64,000 bases of DNA from Actinomycetota bacterium. Lineage in GTDB: Bacteria; Actinomycetota; CADDZG01; WHSQ01. Every line of letters starts with the position of its first letter. Positions within the stretch are counted from its first letter, which is position 1. Location of the stretch: the NCBI GenBank assembly GCA_030447315.1, contig JAUJPD010000001.1, forward strand, positions 47,971 through 111,970, written 5' to 3'. The position numbers were made by a program, and so were the translations under genes. Positions 13,002 through 22,948 of the stretch are shown one piece after another. Under the pieces are notes generated by a model. The model was not told the DNA's origin. It searched no databases and was given only the letters and a program-made list of their open reading frames with translations.

Positions 13002-13685
13002 GTGTCAGCGACCCGGCCCTCTGTGCGCGACTCGCTGTCCAAGACGGTGACACGAGCCAGGACCCGCGGTGTAGTCGAGGTCGCGACCGCGCTGAGGACC
13101 CAAGCCCGGCAGTCGCTCTGGTCCACCAACGAGCTCAAGCTGCTGGTGCGAGATGCCCCCGGGCCCCTCCAAGAGCGCCCGGACGTGCGCTTCCGGGAAG
13201 CCACCGCGCTCGACGCCCGTCTCTACGCGGACCAGATCGGCACCGATTCCGAACGAACCTTCCTGGCGCGCCTGAGCGACTCGACGCGCTGTTACGTCGT
13301 GGAAGCAGAAGGAGGGCTGCTGCACGCGAGCTGGGTCACCACCCTGCGGGCCTGGACGAGCGAGATCCAAGCTTTCATGGCGCCTCCACCGGGAGATGCG
13401 TACGTCTACGAGTCCTTCACCCGCTCCGACACGAGAGGTCGCGGGATCTATCCGTTCGCCCTCAACGGCATCTGCGCAGCGCTGGCAGCGCAGGGTGCGG
13501 GGCGCGCCTGGGTGGGAGTGGAAGCCACCAACGAACCGTCTGTCCGGGCGATCGGCAAGGCTGGTTTCGCAGAGGGGTTCACGCTGAGGTTCCGGCGGAG
13601 GTTGGGGGTCGTCCAGATCCGAGGCGTCACCGGCCCCCTCGAAGAGGAGGGCCGGGGATTCCTCTCGAGGATGGCCCATAGATAG
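13002..13685 (+). CDS. GNAT-like N-acetyltransferase
   Basis: VYESFTRSDTRGRGIYPFALNGICAALAAQGAGRAWVGVEATNEPSVRAIGKAGFAEGFTLRFRR; GTG start at 13002, alternative GTG at 12975. Confidence 0.75.
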   Translation: MSATRPSVRDSLSKTVTRARTRGVVEVATALRTQARQSLWSTNELKLLVRDAPGPLQERPDVRFREATALDARLYADQIGTDSERTFLARLSDSTRCYVVEAEGGLLHASWVTTLRAWTSEIQAFMAPPPGDAYVYESFTRSDTRGRGIYPFALNGICAALAAQGAGRAWVGVEATNEPSVRAIGKAGFAEGFTLRFRRRLGVVQIRGVTGPLEEEGRGFLSRMAHR

Positions 13686-14022
13686 TCCGGATGGGGCATG
13701 GCGCACGGGGCCGAGCCCGGTGATAATGCAGTCGAGGGGTTCTTAAAGAGGGTCCGAAGATCCTTTGGATCTGCGGGCGCTCGGGAGCCAGAATCCGGCC
13801 AGCGCTTTGCCGGCGAGATCCGTCTCGTCCCCAGAGTCGCTACCGGCACGACCCCCTCAACTGGCACCTGTTGCCGGACCGTTTCGAGGCCCCGAGCGCC
13901 CGCACATCTCCTCTGGCCGCTCGCGCAGAGCCCAGGCCGTCGCCCTCCATGGAGTGGTGCGTCGAGCCGCGGCGCCGGCCTCAGGCCGAGGCCACCCGCC
14001 GCCGGAGCCCTCCAGTCGATGC

Positions 14023-14205
14023 CTAGCGGAGCTCAGATCGAGCCGCGAGGTCGAGGACCTCGTCGAGGGCGATCGTGTCGCCTTGGTGCTCCCACCACTT
14101 CGCCTCGCAGCGACGGCAGGAGTAGAACTGGACGTCGTCTTCTTCCTTGAGGTTGATGACTATGTGCGTGCAGTCCTCGCCCGCGCACTGTGGACATCTC
14201 TGCAT
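14023..14205 (-). CDS. Small zinc-ribbon protein
   Basis: MQRCPQCAGEDCTHIVINLKEEDDVQFYSCRRCEAKWWEHQG: CxxC...CxxC ribbon. Confidence 0.65.
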   Translation of the reverse strand: MQRCPQCAGEDCTHIVINLKEEDDVQFYSCRRCEAKWWEHQGDTIALDEVLDLAARSELR

Positions 14206-14231
14206 GCTGCTCCTCCCCGCATCCCATAGGG

Positions 14232-14604
14232 CTAGACCCGCCCCCCATGGGTGGTTTTCCCACTTTCTGCCGTACTAGTCGGAACGGAGGGATTATCTTG
14301 CACAGCCGCCCTGACGTCGTCGGGCAGCTCGCGGCCGATGTAGCCGAGCGAAGCCGCTTGCCCTCGCGGAAGTAGGCGTACCAGTAGGGGCCGTGGGGGC
14401 AGGAGGTGCACCCGGGCTTCCCGCAGCGGACGCTTTCGAGGCGATAGGTGAGTCCGGCCTCGGCCCCCGCAACCACTGCGGGCGCCTCGCCGCCGAAGTC
14501 GTCACCTCCGGCGTGCAGCAGCCCCTTACGAAGATGAGCACCCGCCGCAGGTCGTGGCGATCGAGCTTGCGAAGCTCGGCGTACAACTTCTTGTCGATGG
14601 ACAC
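14232..14604 (-). pseudogene. DUF6788-like small protein, frame-disrupted (probably consensus errors)
   Basis: Pieces in different frames join into VSIDKKLYAELRKLDRHDLRRVLIFVRG / AGAEAGLTYRLESVRCGKPGCTSCPHGPYWYAYFREGKRLRS / YIGRELPDDVRAAVQDNPSVPTSTAESGKTTHGGRV-stop. Confidence 0.55.
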
Positions 14605-14648
14605 GGGCCTCCCGAGCTAGGTGACGGCCTATCAAGGGGTAGTGGCAG

Positions 14649-14963
14649 CTAAGCGCTGTATCCAAAGAACAGTTGGCGCCGCGGCTCCGCCGCCCCCGCC
14701 TCGTCCAGATCCGCTGCGGGCATCGACACCACGACGGGGCCGGTGCCGGACTCCACGAACAGCGGTGGCTTGCTGCGCCGATCCTCTAGCTCCCATCCTC
14801 TTGGTGGACGCAGCCTCTCGGCGCAGGGGATGCACAAGACATAGACGTGGGGAGACAGCTGACCGTCCTCCGGGTCATCGATCAGCGCCTTGCTTTGCGC
14901 GTAGTCGTAAGACAACACGACCGCCCCGGGCCGGGTGCAGCTGGGCTTCGAGCACAGGTTCAT
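14649..14963 (-). CDS. DUF3499-like actinobacterial protein
   Basis: CSKPSCTRPGAVVLSYDYAQSKALIDD...HVYVLCIPCAERLRPPRGWEL. Confidence 0.75.
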   Translation of the reverse strand: MNLCSKPSCTRPGAVVLSYDYAQSKALIDDPEDGQLSPHVYVLCIPCAERLRPPRGWELEDRRSKPPLFVESGTGPVVVSMPAADLDEAGAAEPRRQLFFGYSA

Positions 14964-14975
14964 AACCGAGGCAGG

Positions 14976-15361
14976 CTAAGCCCTCGAGCCGTCCGGTCGC
15001 CGGATTAGCGGGATCGAGGTGGAGCGCCGCGGCACCGCGGGGCCGTTGATCTTGGCCAGGCCTACGGCACCTGCTCCCACCGCGATCAAGGTGTAGGCCG
15101 CGACCAACCATGGCTCTATGTCTGCACCGGTGGTGGCGAGGCGCTCCGAGCCGTTCTCGTCCAGCGCGGTGCTGCCGTCACCGTTCGTTCCGGTGCCGTC
15201 GCCCTGCGCGTCACCGTTGCCGTTACCGGTTCCGTCTGCCGATCCCGACAGCTGGGCCTGGGAGATCACGGGATCGAACGGATCGCGCAGCGCGAGAGCG
15301 GGGCCGCGAACGACACCACCATCACGAGGCCGAAGAGCGCGGACACCAGGAGCTTTCTCAT
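14976..15361 (-). CDS. Secreted protein with LATTG-type C-terminal sorting-like signal; one apparent frameshift
   Basis: Signal peptide MRKLLVSALFGLVMVVSFAAP is in one frame; shifting near the GGGG run at ~15301 gives ALALRDPFDPVISQAQLSGSADGTGNGN...RLATTGADIEPWLVAAYTLIAVGAGAVGLAKI. Confidence 0.65.
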
Positions 15362-15430
15362 GCGTACAAGCGTACTCTCATCCACCGGCCACCAGGACAA
15401 AGATGTGGTCGCGCCACTTACTATCCGCGC

Positions 15431-16231
15431 ATGCCGACAGCCGATCTGGGCGCAACCCAGCTCTATCACCGCCGCCACGGCGACGGTCCTCCCGTGTTGG
15501 GCGTCATGGGCTTCGGGCTGGACCAACGTTTCTGGGCGTCGCAGATCCCGGCCGTGGTCCCCACCCACAGCTTCATCACCTTCGACAACCGTGGGATCGG
15601 CCGCTCGACCGGGACACCTCCCACCACCCTCGACGAGATGGCCGACGACGCGGTCGCGCTCCTGGATCACTGGGGATCGAGCGAACGGTGTTGTTCGGAG
15701 TGTCCATGGGAGGTGCCATCGCACAGCGACTGGTGCTGGCTCATCCGGAGCGGATCTCGGCGCTGATCCTGGGGATCACCTTCGCGCGTCCCATCGACTT
15801 CATGCGGCGCCAGGGAGAGCTTGCTCGGCTCATCATCGACAAGGGCGGCACCGACGCCTTCCTCCAGGTGACTCTGGTCAGGATGTTCACGCCCTACTTC
15901 TTCGAGGTGGCAGGTGAGGTGCTCGACCGGATGGTCGCCTCTGTCCACGAGCAGCGGGCCCGAGCCGGCCGCGCCGGAGGTGTTGCTCGCTCAGCTGAGC
16001 GCCGCCATCGGCAAGCACGACACTCTGGCGCAGCTGGGCAGCATCACGTGCCCCACCCTTGTCTTCGGCGCCAAGATGGACGTCATGGTTCCAGGTTTCG
16101 CCTCGGAAGAGATCGCCGCCGCTATCCTGGGGGCCGAGCTGACCATGTTCGAAACCGGCCACGGCTGCATGGTCGAAGAGATGGATGCCGTCAACGCCCG
16201 GATCTCGTCGTTCCTCGCGTCCCTCGGCTAG
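15431..16231 (+). pseudogene. Alpha/beta-hydrolase, frame-disrupted (probably consensus errors)
   Basis: MPTADLGATQLYHRRHGDGPPVLGVMGFGLDQRFWASQIPAVVPTHSFITFDNRGIGRST / GIERTVLFGVSMGGAIAQRLVLAHPERISALIL / PEVLLAQLSAAIGKHDTLAQLGSITCPTLVFGAKMDVMVPGF...TGHGCMVEEMDAVNARISSFL; at least two frame changes (~15.68 and ~15.96 kb). Confidence 0.8.
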
Positions 16232-16242
16232 ATGGCGTAATT

Positions 16243-16275
16243 CTTAGGTAACAGGATCTGTACCTAAGCTTGTTT
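16243..16275 (+). terminator. Candidate intrinsic terminator after the alpha/beta-hydrolase
   Basis: CTTAGGTA-N10-TACCTAAG perfect 8-bp inverted repeat followed by CTTGTTTTG, 12 nt after the stop codon. Confidence 0.5.
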
Positions 16276-16447
16276 TGTAACTTGCCGCGCCCGGCGGTGC
16301 GCGACCGGGCTACGGCACGGGGAACAAGGGGATCTACAGGGGGAAAGAGATGTACCCCGCAGTGACTTTCGGCCGAGGCCTACTCATCTCTGCGAGGTAC
16401 AAGAAACATCTTATGACGCCGCCCGCCGGGGACGCAAGGTGCTAGGA

Positions 16448-16909
16448 CTAAGTTTCTTCGCGCTCTCTCACTTTGTCGCCGTGGACGATCAGTCCGCGGG
16501 CCGCCAGAGCCGGTGGAACGGTCAGGATGCCGACCAGACCGGCGAAGGCCACGTAGATCTGCGGCTTGTCCTTCGGAAAGACGTCCAACGCCCAGAAGAC
16601 CGAGGGAACGCTGACCACGGCCCAGGCCAATAGGCCGGCAGCAACCATGAAGGTAGTCCTCACCAGCGCGGGATCCCTGGTTACCCGCAGCGCCACCCAA
16701 CAGCCACCGGTCCCTCCGGCGAAGAGCAACAGGAACGTCAGGCCCAGAACCGCGTAGCCCCCCGACGCGGCCGGCCCCCCCTGCGCGTACGCGATCGAGG
16801 CCGCCAGGCCCACCGCTGCCCCAACCAGGCCGCCGAGCCACGTGCCTGCCACCGTAGGGGCATAACGAGGCGGAGCCTCTTCGTCTACAGGTAGCTCCGA
16901 AGGTCCCAT
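16448..16909 (-). CDS. Small multi-pass membrane protein
   Basis: MGPSELPVDEEAPPRYAPTVAGTWLGGLVGAAVGLAASIAYAQGG... with about four hydrophobic segments; overlaps the 3' end of the dioxygenase gene. Confidence 0.65.
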   Translation of the reverse strand: MGPSELPVDEEAPPRYAPTVAGTWLGGLVGAAVGLAASIAYAQGGPAASGGYAVLGLTFLLLFAGGTGGCWVALRVTRDPALVRTTFMVAAGLLAWAVVSVPSVFWALDVFPKDKPQIYVAFAGLVGILTVPPALAARGLIVHGDKVREREET

Positions 16910-17685
16910 AGCTCTGGATAGAAGCGCTTGTCCAGCGTGCTGCGCAGATAGGTGGCGCCGGTCGATCCACCCGTTCCGGTCTTCGATCCGATCTGACGCT
17001 CGACCATCAAGACGTGGCGATAGCGCCACAGAGCGAAGAGCTCGTCATGCGTCAGCAACGCTTCGGACATATAGAAGGCCTCGCTGAACCGAGCGCGGTC
17101 CCGCGCCAATCTCACGAGGCTGTCGCGGCGAGCTTCTTCGTCGGTGAGCGGCATCGGGAGGCCCAGGCCGTCCAAGAACCCGCAGAAGGCGTCCCACAGC
17201 GTCGGCTCGGCGAGCCTCCGTTCTAAACGCGCTCGTTCTTCCGCGCTCGATGAGAGCCGCTCGACGTAGCGCGGGTCCTTCATCCCCGAGATGAACTCGA
17301 TCTCCCTGAACTGAACCGACTGGAACCCGCTGGCCGGTGCCAGATGGGAACGGAACTCCAAAAAGTCCTGGGGCGACATGGTCTCCAAGACCGGGATCTG
17401 CGCGATGAGCACGTGCTCGATCGCGTGAACGCGCTCGAGGTAGTGCCGGGCCCGTTGAGGCGATCCTTCGAACATGAGATCCCGCACGGAGCCGAGCTCG
17501 AAGAGCATCTCTTTGAACCAAAGCTCGAAGACCTGGTGGATCGTGATGAACAGAAGCTCGTCATGGGCCGGGGGCGTGGACCGGAGCTCCTGAAGCTCAA
17601 GAAGCCGGGGGACCTGCAGGTAGCTCCCGTAGGAGAGCTTCCGATCTTCCTCCCCGAAACGGGGCGGCTTGCGTTGAAGCGTCAG
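16885..17685 (-). CDS. kynA: Tryptophan 2,3-dioxygenase
   Basis: KLSYGSYLQVPRLLELQELRSTPPAHDELLFITIHQVFELWFKEMLFEL...LAPASGFQSVQFREIEFISG...WRYRHVLMVERQIGSKTGTGGSTGATYLRSTL. The N-terminus has no in-frame ATG/GTG/TTG; start placed provisionally at CTG 17685. Confidence 0.88.
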   Translation of the reverse strand: MTLQRKPPRFGEEDRKLSYGSYLQVPRLLELQELRSTPPAHDELLFITIHQVFELWFKEMLFELGSVRDLMFEGSPQRARHYLERVHAIEHVLIAQIPVLETMSPQDFLEFRSHLAPASGFQSVQFREIEFISGMKDPRYVERLSSSAEERARLERRLAEPTLWDAFCGFLDGLGLPMPLTDEEARRDSLVRLARDRARFSEAFYMSEALLTHDELFALWRYRHVLMVERQIGSKTGTGGSTGATYLRSTLDKRFYPELWDLRSYL

Positions 17686-18882
17686 CTACGCGTCCTTCTT
17701 GCCGTTCGACTCGGAGCTGCGCTTGGTCTCGGCGGTGGGGATGGGGTCGGGAGCCGAGGCGTACAACGGCTTCAAGGGCCCCGCGATGACCGACACGATG
17801 GGAGTGCCTACGTCGATCAGGTCGTAGAGCTCGATCACGTCGGAGTTCGCCATCCGCACGCAGCCGTGAGAGGCGTTGTAGCCCAGCGAGTATTCGGCAG
17901 AGGTTCCATGGAAGCGGATGGCAGGGGCCGACCAGTTGATGGCGCGCACGCCCAACGGATTGTTCGGACCGGGTGGGATGGAGGCCGGGAGGTCGGCCCC
18001 CCACGTGTCGGGCGAGGGATTGACCCAGGTGGGCTCGTAGCGCAGCTCGGTCACTTCGTACAATCCCGTCGGAGTCATGTACTCGGGTTGTCCGGTAGCC
18101 ACCGTCCACTGGCGCGTTATCTGTCCGTTCTCGTAGAGGTACAGCTTGTTCTCGCCTATGCGCGTCAACAGGACCTGATCGAAGGAATCCTGGGTCACCG
18201 CCGGCTGTAGCTCCGCGACCGGGACGGCCACCTTGCGAGAGTCGTTGTGCAAGGCGCGCATCAGGGCTCGGTGGGCGCGCTTCACGTTGACCTTGAAGCC
18301 GACCCGATCGGGCGTGATCTCAACCCAGCCGGACGAATAATCGAGAGCCGCGTCGATCGGTTCCTCGTCGATGCTCGCCGCGATCCCCTCGACGAAACCA
18401 CGTGCTCCTTGCTTGGGATAACTGATGGCGACGCGGCGGTGGAACTCGAGCTCCTCATCCAAAAAGCGCATCTGCATCTTCTCGAAGAAGGTGGTGTCGT
18501 GGCTGGCCGCGAACGCAGCCCGGACGATGCGCCGTGCGTTGCTCCTGGCGCCTAACTCTTTCGGGCTGACCGTCCAGGTCTTCTTCTCCCAGGACAGCTT
18601 GATCTGCCGGTTGAGCTGGGGACCGATAGCGATCCTCACCGCTCGCAGAGCTTGCTTCTGGTTCATGCCCCCGACCGAGACACCGGCGATGATGCCACCG
18701 GGAAGGATGCGTCCCTTGTAGTCCTCGCTGTACTCCATCGTGGCGTAGGAGATCCCGGCGGCGCCGAGCGATCCGAGGCCGAACAGGACCGCGCACGCGA
18801 GCGCGGCGCGGCGGCCTGGCTTGGGGATCCTCGACCAGAAGGACCCGCGCTGGGGCGTGATGTCCAGGTTAGAAGTGCTCAT
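17686..18882 (-). CDS. L,D-transpeptidase (YkuD) with N-terminal TM and peptidoglycan-binding-like region
   Basis: C-terminal IRFHGTSAEYSLGYNASHGCVRMANSDVIELYDLIDVGTPIVSV (HGxx...SHGCVRM); start at MSTSNLDITPQ. Confidence 0.9.
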   Translation of the reverse strand: MSTSNLDITPQRGSFWSRIPKPGRRAALACAVLFGLGSLGAAGISYATMEYSEDYKGRILPGGIIAGVSVGGMNQKQALRAVRIAIGPQLNRQIKLSWEKKTWTVSPKELGARSNARRIVRAAFAASHDTTFFEKMQMRFLDEELEFHRRVAISYPKQGARGFVEGIAASIDEEPIDAALDYSSGWVEITPDRVGFKVNVKRAHRALMRALHNDSRKVAVPVAELQPAVTQDSFDQVLLTRIGENKLYLYENGQITRQWTVATGQPEYMTPTGLYEVTELRYEPTWVNPSPDTWGADLPASIPPGPNNPLGVRAINWSAPAIRFHGTSAEYSLGYNASHGCVRMANSDVIELYDLIDVGTPIVSVIAGPLKPLYASAPDPIPTAETKRSSESNGKKDA

Positions 18883-19000
18883 ATCGGGCTCCAGAGTAGG
18901 GGAACGGCTGCCATGTGCATAGACGCCGTCCGGGCGTAGCGGTTGCGACGTGCAGGCGGACGATCTTCTCACGGCAGAGGAGAGCCATACGATGGCCCCC

Positions 19001-20389
19001 ATGACGATCTACGGGTCGCTGCTGGATGCGATCGGGGACACCCCCATGTTGCGGATGTCGAATATCGGCCGGGGCCTGTCGTGCACGCTGCTCGGCAAGC
19101 TGGAGATGCTGAATCCGGGCGGAAGCGTCAAGGACCGGATCGGCTTGCGGATGATCGAGCAAGCCGAGCGGGATGGATCGCTGAAGCCGGGCGGAACGAT
19201 CGTCGAGCCGACCTCGGGCAACACGGGAGTCGGGCTGGCGATGGCCGCCTCGCTCAAGGGTTACCGCTGCATCTTCACGATGCCCGACAAGATGAGTCAG
19301 GAAAAGGTGTCGTTGCTGAGGGCATACGGGGCCGAGGTCGTGATCACGCCGACGGCCGTCGCCCCCGACTCCCCGGAGTCCTACTACCGGGTCGCCGACC
19401 GCCTCACGGAAGAGATCCCGGGAGCGTTCCAGCCCAACCAGTACCACAACCAAAGGAACCCCGAGAGCCACTACGACACGACCGGGCCGGAGATATGGAA
19501 GCAGACCGGCGGGACCATCACCCACTTCGTCGTAAGCGTCGGCACCGGCGGGACCGTTACCGGAGCGGGCCGCTACCTGAAAGAGCAGAATCCGGACGTC
19601 GTCGTGGTGGGGGCCGACCCGGAAGGCTCGATCTTCACGAGCGAGGAGGTGGCGCCTTATCTCGTCGAGGGCATCGGCAAGGATTCGTGGCCGGAGACCC
19701 TGGACCGCGCTGTGATCGACAGGTGGGTCAGGGTCTCCGACCGGGATTCTTTCGTGACGGCTCGCCGGATCACGAAAGAAGAGGGGCTCTTGGCGGGGGG
19801 CTCGTGCGGCACCGCGCTGTGGGCCGCTCTGGAGGTCGGGCGCGAGCTGGGACCGGACGACGTCGTGGTCGTCGTCTTGCCGGACTCAGGAAAGAACTAC
19901 CTCTCCAAGCTCTACAACGAATCGTGGATGTTGGAGCACGGCTTCCTCGACCGTCCCGGCACCAGGGCCCGCATCGGCGAGGTGCTGGCGGAGAAGCAGC
20001 GGATCTCGAGCTCGATCCCCGACATGGTTGCCGTGCCGGCGACCCAGAAGGTGGGCCGCGCCATCGACAGGTTGCAGGAGTTCGGCATCTCGCAGATCCC
20101 CGTCGCTCGGACCGAGGAGCCGCGCGACATATCCGAGATCATCGGCTCTATCCAGGAACGGTCGTTGCTCGACCGCGTCTTTCGCGACCGCGACGCCGTG
20201 GAGCGTCAGGTGGCCGAAGTCATGGACGGACCGCTGCCGATCGCGCAGTCGTCTGCCGGCGTCGAGGAGATGTTCGCCGACCTGTCCAGGGGGGCCGAGG
20301 CAGTCGTCGTGGCCGATGGGGGCACTCCCATCGGCGTTCTCACCAGAGCCGACCTGCTGGAGTTCCTGGCGCACCAGAAGCGACGCTGA
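19001..20389 (+). CDS. cbs: Cystathionine beta-synthase (PLP domain plus CBS pair)
   Basis: MTIYGSLLDAIGDTPMLRMSNIG..GGSVKDRIGLRMIEQAE..EPTSGNTGVGLAM..VGTGGTVTGAGRYLKE, then CBS domains. Confidence 0.93.
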   Translation: MTIYGSLLDAIGDTPMLRMSNIGRGLSCTLLGKLEMLNPGGSVKDRIGLRMIEQAERDGSLKPGGTIVEPTSGNTGVGLAMAASLKGYRCIFTMPDKMSQEKVSLLRAYGAEVVITPTAVAPDSPESYYRVADRLTEEIPGAFQPNQYHNQRNPESHYDTTGPEIWKQTGGTITHFVVSVGTGGTVTGAGRYLKEQNPDVVVVGADPEGSIFTSEEVAPYLVEGIGKDSWPETLDRAVIDRWVRVSDRDSFVTARRITKEEGLLAGGSCGTALWAALEVGRELGPDDVVVVVLPDSGKNYLSKLYNESWMLEHGFLDRPGTRARIGEVLAEKQRISSSIPDMVAVPATQKVGRAIDRLQEFGISQIPVARTEEPRDISEIIGSIQERSLLDRVFRDRDAVERQVAEVMDGPLPIAQSSAGVEEMFADLSRGAEAVVVADGGTPIGVLTRADLLEFLAHQKRR

Positions 20390-20391
20390 TC

Positions 20392-21018
20392 GTGGGCCTC
20401 CAAAAACGCCGAGATGTATCCACCAGAGTGGAACGAGCGACCTCATCCCCGCCGCCGTCGCCGAGGGCGGCGACCGACGCCGGCTACGCGTCGGCCCGGC
20501 GCGCTGCCCTGGCTAGGTTGGGCGATGTCTCGTACGCGTTATGCGACTCACCGCTCGGCCCCCTCGTCGTCGCGGCCACCAGCACGGGTGTCGTCTGCGT
20601 GCACTACGCCGACGATGACGCCTCCTTGGGTGAGCTCGCCCGCGGGGGCTCCGGCCGAGCTAGTCATGCTCGCGCCCACCTCGATGATGCTTGCCGGGAG
20701 CTGGACGACTACTTCCACGGGCGCCGTTCACGCTTCGACTTCCGCATCGACTGGGTGCTGACCGGAGCCTTCCAGCAGCAGGTCTTGAAGGCCACCTACC
20801 GGATCCCCTTCGGAGAGCTCGCGACCTATCGCGATGTGGCAACGGAAGCCGGTGTGCCCACCGGGAGCCGGGCCGCCGGCAATGCGCTCGGGGCCAACCC
20901 CATGCCGATCGTCGTTCCGTGCCACCGGGTCGTCCGCACCGGCGGAGGCCTCGGCGGCTACACCGGGGGCCTGCATCGGAAGCGGTTCCTCTTGGAGCTG
21001 GAGGGAGCGCAGCTCTAG
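20392..21018 (+). CDS. ogt: Methylated-DNA--[protein]-cysteine S-methyltransferase
   Basis: GTFQQQVLKATYRIPFGELATYRDVA-like segment and active-site NPMPIVVPCHRVVRTGGGLGGYTGGLHRKRFLLELE. Confidence 0.9.
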   Translation: MGLQKRRDVSTRVERATSSPPPSPRAATDAGYASARRAALARLGDVSYALCDSPLGPLVVAATSTGVVCVHYADDDASLGELARGGSGRASHARAHLDDACRELDDYFHGRRSRFDFRIDWVLTGAFQQQVLKATYRIPFGELATYRDVATEAGVPTGSRAAGNALGANPMPIVVPCHRVVRTGGGLGGYTGGLHRKRFLLELEGAQL

Positions 21019-21778
21019 CTAGCGGCCGGCCTTGCTCGGGAGCGAGCGTCCTAGCGCCTCGGCGAACTCGGGCGAGGCCATGCACGTGAGCTGGGCCGCG
21101 GCCTCCGCGTCCATGCCTTCGGACTGCGACACGAGATGCGCGCGGTCGAGCAGCTTCTTGGCCTCGCGTTTCGCCACATGAGGCGGCGCCGCGAGCCTGG
21201 ATGCAAGGCCGTCCACGGTGACATCGAGCTCGGCCGCGGGGACCAGGAGCTCGGCCGCGCCCACCCTGACGGCTTCGGCGCCGTCGATGCGCTCGGCCAA
21301 CCAGACCATGCGCTTGGCTCGAGCGGGCCCGACCAGCAGCGGCAGACGCGTCGAGCCTCCCAGATCGGGGATCAATCCGTAGCGCATCTCCAACAAGCCG
21401 AGCGAGGCGTCCTCGGTCACCACGCGCAGATCGCACATCAAAGCGAGCTGGAACCCCGCTCCATAAGCGTGACCTTGCACCGCGGCGATCGTGGGCATGG
21501 GCAGGGCTGCCACTTTGCGGAACCCTGCTTGAGCCCGGGCGATCATGTCGGCCGGCGTCCCCGCCACCTCTCCGAGGGAGGCCAGGTCGATGCCGCTGGA
21601 GAACGAGCGCCCCCGGCCCGACACCACCACGACCTCGATCCCGTCGCGCGAGCGGCGATCTCGTCCGGCGGCGACCGCGAGCGCGCCGAACACCTCCACG
21701 CTCATGGCGTTCAGCACGTCGGGCCGGTTCAGCACGAGGTCGGCGCGGCCCCGAGAACGAGACCTCGACGACGCCCAT
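21019..21778 (-). CDS. Enoyl-CoA hydratase/isomerase family protein; apparent frameshift near the N-terminus
   Basis: LNRPDVLNAMSVEV...SGRGRSFSSGIDL...AAVQGHAYGAGFQLALMCDLRVVTEDASLGLLEMRYGLIPDLGG. ATG at 21778 overlaps the upstream stop (TGATG) and reads MGVVEVSFSGPR before shifting frame at ~21.74 kb. Confidence 0.82.
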
Positions 21779-22931
21779 CAGCCGAAGGCCTGGGCCAGGT
21801 CGGCGACGAGGTCGTCCGGGTGCTCGATGCCTACCGAGAGACGGACCAGGCCCTCGGGAACCTCCATGCCCGAGCCCGCGAGGCTCAGATGCGTCATCTG
21901 ACCCGGATGCTCGATGAGCGACTCGACCCCTCCCAGCGACTCGCCCAGGAAGAACAGCTTCGTCCGCTCGCAGATCTTCAAAGCCCGCTCCATCGAGTCG
22001 ACCTCGAACGACACCATCCCTCCGAACAGCGGCGTCCCGGTGGCGTTCATCTGGCGACGGGCGACGTCGTGGTTGGGGAAGTCGGGCAATCCCGGGAAAT
22101 GGATCTTCGTCACGGCGTCTTGTGCCTGGAGCCACTCGACCACCCGTTCGGCCCCGCGCAATGGGCTCTCATCCGAACCGCCAGGGTCTTGAGGCCCCGC
22201 AACAACAGCCAGGAGTCGAAGGGGCCGGGAATGGCCCCGATCGAGTTCTGCAGGTACCGCAGCCTCTCGGCCAGCGCGTCTTGCGACGTTGCCACCGATC
22301 CCATGACCAGGTCGGAGTGACCGCCCAGGTACTTGGTGGCCGAGTAGACGACCACGTCGGCACCCTGCTCCAGAGGTCGCTGCAGGAACGGGGTCGCGAA
22401 GGTGTTGTCGACCGCTACCAGGGCCCCGGCGTCGTGGGCCGCGTCCGCCAGAGCCCGAAGATCCAGCACTTTCAGGAGCGGGTTCGTCGGAGCTCTCGGC
22501 CAAGAGCATGGCCGCCCCATCCGCCAGCTCGGCCCGGACCGAACCAAGATCGGCCATGTCCACGGTGGCGAAGCCGATCCCCACCTGAGCGAGCACCTTC
22601 GCGAACAGCCGGTAGGTGCCGCCGTAGACATCGTCGGGTATCAAGACCCGGTCGCCCGACGACAGGTCATGGCGAGAGTCGTGATCGCGGCCATGCCGGA
22701 AGAAAATGCGACCGCGTGGGTTGAACCCTCCAGAGGCGCGAGACAGGTCTCGAGCGCCCGCCTGGTCGGATTGTCGGTGCGGGAATATTCGTAGCCCTTG
22801 TGCTTGGCTACAGCTTCTTGAACGTAGGTCGATGTTTGATAGATGGGCACGACCGCCGCCCCCGTGGCCGGGTCCGGATCCTGGCCGGAATGGATGGCGG
22901 CGGTTTCGAAGCGAATATGGTCGGTCATCAC
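21778..22931 (-). pseudogene. metB: Cystathionine gamma-synthase/lyase family PLP enzyme, frame-disrupted (probably consensus errors)
   Basis: Collinear pieces in different frames: IRFETAAIHSGQDPDPATGAAVVPIYQTSTY..., DRVLIPDDVYGGTYRLF..., VAVDNTFATPFLQRPLEQGADVVVYSATKYLGGHSDLVMG, FLGESLGGVESLIEHPGQMTHLSLAGSGM. Confidence 0.85.
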
Positions 22932-22948
22932 GAGACTCCAGAGGAGGG

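Noticed and set aside
13698-14020. Short overlapping ORFs between the GNAT and zinc-ribbon genes
   Set aside because: R/P/S-rich translations without start signals or recognisable motifs; probably non-coding or degraded.
18943-21018. 691-aa plus-strand ORF spanning the cystathionine beta-synthase region
   Set aside because: Most of it is the wrong frame of cbs (R/G/P-rich low-information translation); only its C-terminal ~209 codons (ogt) are real.
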